9,269 bases of DNA from Candidatus Hydrogenedentota bacterium (GTDB lineage: Bacteria > Hydrogenedentota > Hydrogenedentia > Hydrogenedentales > SLHB01), in NCBI GenBank assembly GCA_007118235.1, contig SKRY01000223.1, forward strand, positions 1-9,269. The letters are read 5' to 3'. A model generated the notes under the pieces. That model worked only from the letters and a program-made list of their open reading frames with translations. It was not told the origin of the DNA and ran no database searches. The translations under genes and the position numbers were made by a program. Below are positions 1 to 5,093 of this stretch, piece by piece. The number at the start of each line of letters is the position of its first letter. Within the stretch, counting starts at the first letter, position 1.

Positions 1-231
1 GGGCTGATGGTCAGCTACTTCCAGAGTTATGCGCAACACCGCCGGTTCAGCAAGGAACTCGGCTGGGAAGCCGAACTGTACGGCGTTTACGACTACACCG
101 AAGACCTTCAGTTCTCCGCGGGCTGGGCGCACTTCTTCACCGAGAGCGGCATGAGGGGCCGGCGCGACGCCCTCATCGACGGCACCAGCGATGCCGACTA
201 TGTGTACGTGGAGACGCGTCTGTCCTTCTAA
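1..231 (+). CDS. C-terminal fragment of an outer-membrane beta-barrel, alginate-export-like
   Basis: The frame is open from the window edge to a TAA at 229-231, so at least 76 residues of a longer protein are present and the real start lies upstream; the ATG at position 7 is probably internal. The visible part alternates polar and aromatic residues in the pattern of beta strands (GWEAELYGVYDYT, then LQFSAGWAHFF). It ends with a strand rich in Asp, Tyr and Val that closes on a C-terminal Phe, the usual outer-membrane assembly signal. The order 'GWE strand, short turn, AGWAHFF strand, Asp-Ala-Asp-Tyr strand ending in Phe' resembles the end of alginate-export-domain porins. Such proteins pass anionic or other polysaccharides or their fragments through the outer membrane. 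The barrel call is fairly safe; the alginate-export family is likely but rests on only the last strands, and the substrate cannot be read from this fragment. Confidence 0.6.
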   Translation, partial: GLMVSYFQSYAQHRRFSKELGWEAELYGVYDYTEDLQFSAGWAHFFTESGMRGRRDALIDGTSDADYVYVETRLSF

Positions 232-286
232 TCGGCTCACGGGTTGAAGGATGCGGATTTCTCCGCGGAAGCGAGCCCATTGTTTT

Positions 287-323
287 GCGTCCCCGCGGCG
301 GCTTGAAGCCCTCGCGGGGACGC
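287..323 (+). terminator. Hairpin, probable terminator of the barrel gene
   Basis: A perfect 11-bp inverted repeat (GCGTCCCCGCG at 287-297, CGCGGGGACGC at 313-323) encloses a 15-base loop. The loop can fold further, with GGCT at 300-303 pairing to AGCC at 307-310. It lies 56 bases after the barrel stop codon and is followed by TCCTTTCC, a weak pyrimidine tract and not a clean T-run. The stem is strong but the tail is imperfect, so termination may be partial or Rho-assisted. The rest of 232-447 shows no convincing gene. Confidence 0.55.
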
Positions 324-434
324 TCCTTTCCTGCCCCATGACGCCCAAACAGCCGCGCGCCTTCTATCTACCGTTTGACAGCAAGCAGAAATGCGGGGTA
401 GGCCATCATTTGTTATTGTTAAGGGGCTTGATAT

Positions 435-439
435 AGGAG
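435..439 (+). promoter_or_regulatory. Ribosome-binding site fixing the start of the DUF1858 gene
   Basis: AGGAG lies 8 bases before the ATG at 448. The same frame opens earlier at 391, but that ATG has no Shine-Dalgarno sequence and its extra 19 residues do not look like part of the protein, so 448 is chosen. Confidence 0.75.
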
Positions 440-447
440 ATCAATGC

Positions 448-978
448 ATGAAGTATTACAAGAGCAGCCAGCCTATGCCGGGCAAGGGCCTTGGCTATAC
501 CTATTACGAGTGTGACGAGGGCCATAACGTGCAGCGGTACGTCACCTTCATACCGGCCACCGGGGAAACCAAGCGTGTGTCCAATCCCGTGGTGAAGAAG
601 CTGTACCATCCCGAATCCCTCATGAATGCGACCGATGAGGAATTCCGCCGGCATTGGCCTGACGGGGTGGAGGAGGGGGCAAACACCCACGGCGTGAGCG
701 CTTCAGAGGCCGGCGGCGCCAGCGGCCAGGCGGCGGCGGACCCATGGGGATATATCCATCCCGGCATGACGGTGGCCGAGGCCATGGGCCTTCACCCGCG
801 CGCGGGCGAAGTGTTCGCCGCGTTCAATCTCGGCGCATGCGGGTATTGCGGCATCAGCGGATACGAGACCATCGGCCAGGTGTGCGCCGCGTACGGCGTG
901 GATGTGAATACCCTGATTGAGGTCTTGGAGGAATTGATCGCGCAGGAAGAGGCCGGCCAAAGCGAGGCGAACCAGTAG
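448..978 (+). CDS. DUF1858-like redox-disulfide domain protein with an unrecognised N-terminal domain
   Basis: The product has 176 residues and no signal peptide or membrane segment, so it should be cytosolic. Residues about 100-168 match the DUF1858 / hybrid-cluster-protein-associated disulfide domain: a 'HPGMTVAEAM' start, a Cys-Gly-Tyr-Cys pair at 131 and 134, then Gly-Tyr-Glu-Thr-Ile and a helical end with VDVNTLIEVLEEL. In that family the paired cysteines are thought to act in redox chemistry or metal/cluster handling; partners are poorly known. Residues 1-75 are rich in Tyr, Lys and His (a YYECDEGHNVQRYVTF stretch with a lone Cys22) and I do not recognise them. A Gly/Ala/Ser-rich linker (about 78-98) joins the two parts. 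The gene stands alone, with its own ribosome-binding site and a terminator 60 bases downstream. The domain call is good; the cellular role is unknown. Confidence 0.75.
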   Translation: MKYYKSSQPMPGKGLGYTYYECDEGHNVQRYVTFIPATGETKRVSNPVVKKLYHPESLMNATDEEFRRHWPDGVEEGANTHGVSASEAGGASGQAAADPWGYIHPGMTVAEAMGLHPRAGEVFAAFNLGACGYCGISGYETIGQVCAAYGVDVNTLIEVLEELIAQEEAGQSEANQ

Positions 979-1037
979 CCGCCACCGTGGACGGCTGGCA
1001 GTCTCCCCCTCGCCAAGGCGAAAGGAACGCCATCTCG

Positions 1038-1079
1038 CATCCCCCTGTCTCCCTCTGAGAGTGGCGGGGGGTGTTTTTT
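1038..1079 (+). terminator. Rho-independent terminator after the DUF1858 gene
   Basis: CATCCCCC at 1038-1045 pairs with GGGGGGTG at 1066-1073 (one G-U pair), and a small inner CTC/GAG stem can form in the loop. Six T's follow directly at 1074-1079. The orientation and T-run fit transcription of the upstream plus-strand gene, which stops at 978. No gene was seen between 979 and this hairpin. Confidence 0.75.
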
Positions 1080-1137
1080 GCATTTGTCCGGCGCTCGAAG
1101 GGTGGTGAGCGTGTGGACTTGGCCATTGGGGCGGCGC

Positions 1138-1143
1138 TATACT
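1138..1143 (+). promoter_or_regulatory. Possible -10 box upstream of the DUF6807 gene
   Basis: TATACT lies between the preceding terminator and the DUF6807 start, leaving a leader of about 75 bases. No good TTGACA-like -35 box sits at 16-18 bases upstream, so this would need an activator or an alternative sigma factor, or it is a chance match. Confidence 0.3.
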
Positions 1144-1177
1144 GAGGTTCTGGATGGTAACGCATTGTGAGGGAGAA

Positions 1178-1195
1178 GGGCGCGAGACGGCGCCC
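1178..1195 (+). other. Leader hairpin before the DUF6807 gene
   Basis: GGGCGC (1178-1183) and GCGCCC (1190-1195) form a 6-bp GC stem with a 6-base loop, 14 bases before the AGGAG ribosome-binding site at 1210-1214. It could form in the mRNA leader. No T-run follows, so it is not a terminator. Role unknown. Confidence 0.35.
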
Positions 1196-1224
1196 GGAAA
1201 CGTAACCAAAGGAGAACAGGCACC

Positions 1225-2196
1225 ATGACGAGAAGCGCAGCACGCATCGTGACACCGTTGTTGGCGTTGGGGTTTGCCTTGGCCTCGGCAACGGCCGCCG
1301 GGCAGGAGGCGCAGTCCGTCGGCGCGTCCATGGAGGAAGACCAGATCGTGGTGACCGTGGACGGGGAAGAGTTCACGGCCTACAAGTTTGGCGAGGAACA
1401 CAAGTATCCCTTCTTTTACCCTGTGAATGGCCCCGCGACGGGACAAAGCGTAACAGCGTGGGATCAAGAGCCGTACCCGCACCACAGCTCCCTGTACATC
1501 AGCCTGGACTGGGTGCGCTCGGAAGGCGTGGAACGCGGGAATTACTGGCAGCCCCGGCATGAACTGGGGACGGGCCAGGTGTTTTCGCGCAACCCGGAAA
1601 TCGTCGAGGATACCGGCGACGTGGTCGTATTGCGGGATGAATGCGATTGGATCGTTACGGATGAGGACGCCCATCAGCTCCGAGACACGCGGACGGTCAC
1701 TATTTGGGCGCCTTCCCCGGACGTGCGCATTCTGGATTTTGAATTCGAGTTCGAGGCCTTGAAGGATCTAGAAATAGGCCCAACAGGGCACTCGTTCTTC
1801 AGCGCCCGCATGCGCCCAGAACTCGCGGTGGGCGATCCCGGACGCGGGCCGGATCAGGCCCCGCTGGGCACGGGGACCATCGTGGATTCCGAAGGGAACC
1901 GGGATGAAGAAGAGACGCGCGGCCACAGTGGCGCGGCGTGGAACGCCTACTATGGCGAACATCACGGCGAGACCGAGGGCGTGGCCATCATCCAGCACTC
2001 GGGCAACCCCAACTACCCCGCCCCGTGGTTCAACCGCGACTACGGGTTCATGTCGCCGACTGAGTTCGATTTCGGGGACCCTGTATCGATGGCGGAAGGC
2101 GATGTGTACACCTGGCGCTTCCGCACGGTCGTCTTCACGGGCGACCATGAAGAGGCGGACATCGCGGGCTGGCGCGAGGACTTCGAACAGCAATAG
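1225..2196 (+). CDS. Secreted DUF6807 ('PmoA-family') protein
   Basis: The product has 323 residues with an N-terminal signal peptide (Arg at 3 and 7, hydrophobic core about 9-25, likely cut near Ala25/Gly26), so it should be periplasmic or exported. The DUF6807 signature is clear: KYPFFYPVNGP with a following Thr-Gly at about 60-73, PHHSSLYIS at 85-93, and Asn-Tyr-Trp near 107. Family members are often labelled 'methane oxygenase PmoA', which is a misleading name: these are soluble proteins of heterotroph-like bacteria, commonly found near Gfo/Idh/MocA oxidoreductases and sugar-related secreted genes, and their activity is not established. Length fits the family, and the end (stop TAG at 2194-2196) looks intact. 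The start is supported by AGGAG at 1210-1214, 10 bases upstream. The gene is monocistronic, bounded by terminators at 1038-1079 and 2227-2262. Family call sure; biochemical role unknown, with a carbohydrate link inferred. Confidence 0.85.
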   Translation: MTRSAARIVTPLLALGFALASATAAGQEAQSVGASMEEDQIVVTVDGEEFTAYKFGEEHKYPFFYPVNGPATGQSVTAWDQEPYPHHSSLYISLDWVRSEGVERGNYWQPRHELGTGQVFSRNPEIVEDTGDVVVLRDECDWIVTDEDAHQLRDTRTVTIWAPSPDVRILDFEFEFEALKDLEIGPTGHSFFSARMRPELAVGDPGRGPDQAPLGTGTIVDSEGNRDEEETRGHSGAAWNAYYGEHHGETEGVAIIQHSGNPNYPAPWFNRDYGFMSPTEFDFGDPVSMAEGDVYTWRFRTVVFTGDHEEADIAGWREDFEQQ

Positions 2197-2226
2197 GCCC
2201 GGAGTTCGACATCACAAGAGCAATCG

Positions 2227-2262
2227 AGGCGCGGAGAAGGGCTTCCTTTCTCCGCGCCTTTT
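2227..2262 (+). terminator. Strong rho-independent terminator after the DUF6807 gene
   Basis: AGGCGCGGAGAA (2227-2238) is perfectly complementary to TTCTCCGCGCCT (2248-2259), with a few further pairs toward a CTT loop, followed by TTTT at 2259-2262. It sits 30 bases after the stop codon. The convergent pilin gene ends at 2299 on the other strand, but on that strand no T-run follows the hairpin, so it mainly serves the plus strand. Confidence 0.85.
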
Positions 2263-2298
2263 CTCGCGCCGGCGCAACGGCGGGACAGCCGGGGTCCC

Positions 2299-3201
2299 TC
2301 AGAACTTATGGATCTGCGCCAGCGCGCGGTTATACCGGCCAAAGATGCGCGCGCTGTCTTCCGTCATCGGAAACCGGTCCCCCGGGTATTTGATGTACTC
2401 CACATGTCCATCAAGATACAACACGTTGCCCCCGTCCACATGGGCCGGATACAATTTAACCGTCGTGGTGATGTGGTCCCACATAATGGGGACTTCGCTG
2501 GCGGACAACGCGCCCGCGGCGGGGTTGTTAATGTCCGTGATAAAGAAGCGCTCGATGCCGTCACGCAGCCGCATCAGCGTGTCTCCGCCCCCCGCTTGCG
2601 TGCCCCTGTGTTCGGCTGACACCGTGAAATCGCGATCCGAAGCGGCGCCGAACGTCTCGACGTTCGCCCAGGCCAGCTCGGCCCATGGAGTGCCATGGTA
2701 GTCCGGAATTTGGTGGCGTCCGCCTGGCCCCGAACCTTCGACGCCGAGGAGATCAAAGCCGAGCACATTGTGATCGTCCAGAATAGCCCACCCCGTGTAG
2801 TTGAAAGGCTCCTTGGTGATCTCCTCGGGTTGAATGACTCCGTCGTTGTTTCCTTTCACTTCGTCATACCGTTCGAGAGGGCTTTGCTGCGGCTTCCACG
2901 ACGGACACCAGATGACCTCAAAATCATTGATGTATTCCGGAAACATCATCGGCCCATTGAACATGGTCTCCAGGCTAAGGTTTCCCTCCACATCATAAAT
3001 CTGCCGGGGCGGAAACATCCCTTGATTTTCGTTACCGTACATAATCAGCGCCAAGCCCATTTGCCGCAGGTTATTGGCGCAGCTCGCCCGCCGCGCCGCC
3101 TCCCGGGCCCGCGCCAGGGCTGGCAACAAGATCGCCGCCAATATGCCTATGATAGCGATGACCACCAACAATTCAATCAGGGTGAAGCCCTTGCTTCGCA
3201 T
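2299..3201 (-). CDS. Prepilin-like protein with H-X9-DG C-terminal motif (paralogue 1)
   Basis: The product has 300 residues. It opens with a type IV prepilin / type II pseudopilin leader: MRSKG is cut before Phe6, Glu at mature position 5, then a hydrophobic helix to about residue 29 and the Ala/Arg-rich RAREAARR stretch. A prepilin peptidase would cleave and methylate it, and the helix would sit in the inner membrane or a pilus-like fibre. C41 and C99 could pair. Residues 116-127 resemble a calcium-binding EF-hand loop (Asn118, Asp120, Gly121, Ile123, Glu127; the first position is Lys instead of Asp). The 'REGIERFFITDINNPAAGA' stretch and His254 followed nine residues later by Asp264-Gly265 are the processing-associated H-X9-DG signature common in Planctomycetes-type genomes. 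AGGAG at 3208-3212 lies 6 bases before the ATG. No secretion-system genes are nearby, so the machine it serves is unknown. Confidence 0.9.
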   Translation of the reverse strand: MRSKGFTLIELLVVIAIIGILAAILLPALARAREAARRASCANNLRQMGLALIMYGNENQGMFPPRQIYDVEGNLSLETMFNGPMMFPEYINDFEVIWCPSWKPQQSPLERYDEVKGNNDGVIQPEEITKEPFNYTGWAILDDHNVLGFDLLGVEGSGPGGRHQIPDYHGTPWAELAWANVETFGAASDRDFTVSAEHRGTQAGGGDTLMRLRDGIERFFITDINNPAAGALSASEVPIMWDHITTTVKLYPAHVDGGNVLYLDGHVEYIKYPGDRFPMTEDSARIFGRYNRALAQIHKF

Positions 3202-3269
3202 TCGATTCTCCTATCAATAAACGGTTACTTTGCGACCCTATCTTTAGTTTAGTGAGCTTAACGAATGCA

Positions 3270-3299
3270 AGCGTACACAAACATTCGGCGCCATGTCAA
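3270..3299 (-). promoter_or_regulatory. Promoter of pilin paralogue 1
   Basis: On the minus strand, a perfect TTGACA (3294-3299) is followed after 18 bases by TACGCT (3270-3275). The predicted transcript start is near 3263, giving a leader of about 60 bases. The spacer end and -10 region, TGTTTGTGTA, recur exactly in the promoter of the second pilin gene, which supports function. Confidence 0.7.
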
Positions 3300-3558
3300 G
3301 CGCGGTGGATGCGTAGCTAAACGCTGGGAGCGCAACCGGATTCTCCTTACAAGGGCTTGTGTGCCCATTGCGCACGGACAAAGGCTTATATGAAAGGGAA
3401 GGCGGCTGTGCCACCGGCGAAGCGGTGTGGAGAGGAAAGCGGCGTCCAAAAGCCAGACGCCGCCTGCAGGGGCCGAACAAAGAAAGGAGGAGTAAACGAA
3501 GAGGCGGCCATCATGACGTGCGGTGCAACTACGCGCCCTGCTGCCGAGCCGTATCAAA
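3300..3558. other. Intergenic stretch between the pilin genes, no convincing gene
   Basis: Short open frames on both strands lack family resemblance and good starts. The stretch holds a hairpin at 3439-3463 and a Shine-Dalgarno-like AAAGGAGGA at 3484-3492 on the plus strand. The nearest plus-strand ATG (3513) is 20 bases away and opens only a 42-residue frame of low complexity, so I do not call a gene. Confidence 0.5.
3439..3463 (-). terminator. Second hairpin downstream of pilin paralogue 2
   Basis: GCGGCGTC (3439-3446) and GACGCCGC (3456-3463) form a perfect 8-bp stem with a 9-base loop. On the minus strand it is followed by TTTCCTCT, on the plus strand by no T's. It may be a back-up terminator for the upstream pilin transcript, insulating the pilin 1 promoter. 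Termination is an inference. Confidence 0.4.
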
Positions 3559-3586
3559 GGGGGAGAGGAGCAGCCACCTCTCCCCC
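3559..3586 (-). terminator. Terminator of pilin paralogue 2
   Basis: GGGGGAGAGG (3559-3568) and CCTCTCCCCC (3577-3586) form a perfect 10-bp stem with an 8-base loop, 56 bases past the stop of the minus-strand pilin gene. On that strand TTTGATAC follows, a short T-run. Position and stem strength support termination. Confidence 0.65.
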
Positions 3587-3642
3587 AATCGATTCGGGTC
3601 AATACAACGGCGGGATCGCTCTTGGGAATGGTCCGCGGTGAA

Positions 3643-4590
3643 TCACGGCAATTGCTCGGCGAAGATATGCCCCGCTTCATGCATTACGAACCCACCCGCG
3701 TTCATCGGGTAGGCGCCGCCCACCGGGAACTCCATGTCCTCGAATACCCACGATCCCCCTGGCCCGGACCCGCCCGTGGGCCAGCGCAAAAACTCAACGT
3801 GACCATCCATGTAGAGGACATTCGCGCCGCCAGGGACATGATTGAAGTGTCTGGGGTTGTCGCATACGATGTCCCACATGATGGGAATGCCTGATTGCGC
3901 CGTCGCGCCGCTGGCGGGATTGTTGATGTCGGTAATCAAGAATCGCTCGATACCTTCCCGCAACCGGGCTATTGTATTGCCGCCCCCCGTGCCGGAGCCG
4001 GGCTCAACCACCGGCCAGTCGCGGCCGGCTGCTTCCGGATCCCGGAGGATGCGCGCGCCCAGGCCGCGCTCGGGATCCAAGAGATTCGTTTCGAGGGCGT
4101 CGATCTGAGCCGGCGTGCGGGTCATTTCGCTGGTAATGACATAACCTGGGTAGGTGTAAGGATAGTCTCCCACCTCGCACGGCTCGACAATACCGTTGCC
4201 CGTCCCTTCCCATGGCCGCCAGAAGGGGCTTGTCGTGTCTCCCTCGTCCCACCGGCCCACGGCGTACGAGGCCCCCTGCGCGCTTGGACAGATGAGGGTG
4301 TTGAAGTCCGTGAGGTACTCGGGATACACTGATTCCGGGTTGAACATCTGCTCCAACGCCCTGATGGAACCATCGCAGCCCATGGTCTTCATGGGCGGGT
4401 ATGAACCACACCGGCTTTCATCCGCGTACATCCTGAGCGTCAGCCCAATCTGCCTCAGATTATTCGCGCAACTCGCCCGCCGCGCCGCTTCCCGGGCCCG
4501 CGCCAGGGCTGGCAACAGAATGGCCGCCAGAATGCCGATAATCGCGATGACCACCAGCAACTCAATCAGGGTGAAGCCCTTGCCTCGCAT
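3643..4590 (-). CDS. Prepilin-like protein with H-X10-DG C-terminal motif (paralogue 2)
   Basis: The product has 315 residues with the same prepilin leader as its neighbour (MRGKG cut before Phe6, Glu at mature position 5). Its first 50 residues are almost identical to paralogue 1, including RAREAARRASCANNLRQ. The frame opens upstream to 4689, but AAGGA with a 7-base gap and the leader alignment put the start at 4590. The middle is diverged: extra cysteines (61, 72, 138), and the calcium-loop-like region of paralogue 1 is degenerate here (Gly-Asn-Gly at 131-133, Glu139). 'REGIERFLITDINNPASGA' is conserved. His251 is separated from Asp262-Gly263 by ten residues instead of nine. The C-terminus is longer and Gly/Pro-rich around 272-280. 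It is predicted to be processed by a prepilin peptidase and to act in a pseudopilus-like structure. It has its own promoter and terminator. Confidence 0.9.
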   Translation of the reverse strand: MRGKGFTLIELLVVIAIIGILAAILLPALARAREAARRASCANNLRQIGLTLRMYADESRCGSYPPMKTMGCDGSIRALEQMFNPESVYPEYLTDFNTLICPSAQGASYAVGRWDEGDTTSPFWRPWEGTGNGIVEPCEVGDYPYTYPGYVITSEMTRTPAQIDALETNLLDPERGLGARILRDPEAAGRDWPVVEPGSGTGGGNTIARLREGIERFLITDINNPASGATAQSGIPIMWDIVCDNPRHFNHVPGGANVLYMDGHVEFLRWPTGGSGPGGSWVFEDMEFPVGGAYPMNAGGFVMHEAGHIFAEQLP

Positions 4591-4637
4591 GAAACTTTCC
4601 TTTCTGGATAATGATTCGCACAAATAGGTTAACATTT

Positions 4638-4653
4638 GATCTGCAATCAGATC
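4638..4653 (-). promoter_or_regulatory. Stem-loop at the 5' end of the pilin 2 transcript
   Basis: GATCTG (4638-4643) and CAGATC (4648-4653) are a perfect 6-bp inverted repeat around four bases. The -10 box at 4661-4666 predicts a transcript start near 4654, so the mRNA would begin with this hairpin. 5'-terminal hairpins are known to protect messages from decay; alternatively it is a small operator. Paralogue 1 lacks an equivalent. Confidence 0.45.
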
Positions 4654-4660
4654 GCGCATG

Positions 4661-4689
4661 AGCATACACAAACACTCGATTGTTGTCAA
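4661..4689 (-). promoter_or_regulatory. Promoter of pilin paralogue 2
   Basis: On the minus strand, a perfect TTGACA (4684-4689) is followed after 17 bases by TATGCT (4661-4666). TGTTTGTGTA across the spacer end and -10 box is identical to the promoter of paralogue 1, and the CGA just before it is also shared. The leader is about 64 bases. Confidence 0.75.
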
Positions 4690-5093
4690 CTTCTTGATGG
4701 GCGGGTTTGATCCCCGAACAGAAAAGCTACGAAATACTGGAGCGAATGGGCGCTTGTGGCAAAATCTGGCTATCGGCGGGCGCCCTTCATGGGTGAAGCC
4801 GCGCCATGGCGGGGCATGTCACGCATTGATTTGGTATCATGAGTAGCTATTTGGGGTATATCGCGCAAACGCGACTGCTCGCGGGTTCGCCCACGGCTGC
4901 CGCCTGTCATCCCCACCGGATGGAGTCGCCGCGAAACCATTTTCAGACTCAACGGGAACATCCGCCCATTTGGGGCGGACTGACTACCAGGGCGCGTCAA
5001 CACAAACAGGAGGCCTCGTGGCTTAGTTCCTCTAGGCCGCGTGGAACCAAGCGCTCTCGACTTGGGCGGGTGTTTTGTGGAATCATAGGCGTC
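4690..5093. other. Structured intergenic region before mtaB, no gene seen
   Basis: The mtaB frame is open through part of this stretch (from 4839), but the 85 extra residues do not match the family and lack a ribosome-binding site. Visible structures: a 7-bp stem TCCGCCC/GGGCGGA at 4961-4979, an imperfect 10-bp inverted repeat at 5021-5052, and a direct repeat AGGCC(T/G)CGTGG at 5011-5021 and 5034-5044. I found no clear sigma-70 promoter for mtaB. Confidence 0.45.
5021..5052. repeat. Imperfect inverted repeat upstream of mtaB
   Basis: GCTTAGTTCC (5021-5030) and GGAACCAAGC (5043-5052) are complementary at nine of ten positions. The mismatch is A-C in plus-strand RNA but a G-U pair in minus-strand RNA. 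The arms interlock with the direct repeat at 5011-5021 / 5034-5044. It lies 42 bases before the mtaB start and could be an operator or an RNA structure; no known riboswitch class is recognised. Confidence 0.4.

Noticed and set aside
375..380. TTGACA as a -35 box for the DUF1858 gene
   Set aside because: No acceptable -10 box at 16-18 bases downstream, so the match alone is weak.
251..436. Small plus-strand open frame after the barrel gene
   Set aside because: It runs through the terminator hairpin, has no ribosome-binding site and shows no protein-like pattern.
703..1674. 323-codon minus-strand open frame spanning the DUF1858 and DUF6807 genes
   Set aside because: It crosses two supported plus-strand genes and a terminator and has no recognisable features; a product of high GC.
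3390..3492. Riboswitch-like stretch (stems plus a Cbl-box-like AGCCAGACGCC) followed by AAAGGAGGA on the plus strand
   Set aside because: The conserved cores of cobalamin and cyclic-di-GMP switches are not all present and no plus-strand gene follows.
3664..3678. His-Glu-Ala-Gly-His at residues 304-308 of pilin paralogue 2, identical to a zinc-protease HExxH motif
   Set aside because: It lies in the last 12 residues, with no third ligand or catalytic domain, and the other paralogue has nothing similar. Most likely chance.
4839..5093. 85-residue N-terminal extension of MtaB from the earlier ATG
   Set aside because: No family similarity, no ribosome-binding site at 4839, low-complexity Arg/Ser-rich translation; the family's N-terminus begins just after 5094.
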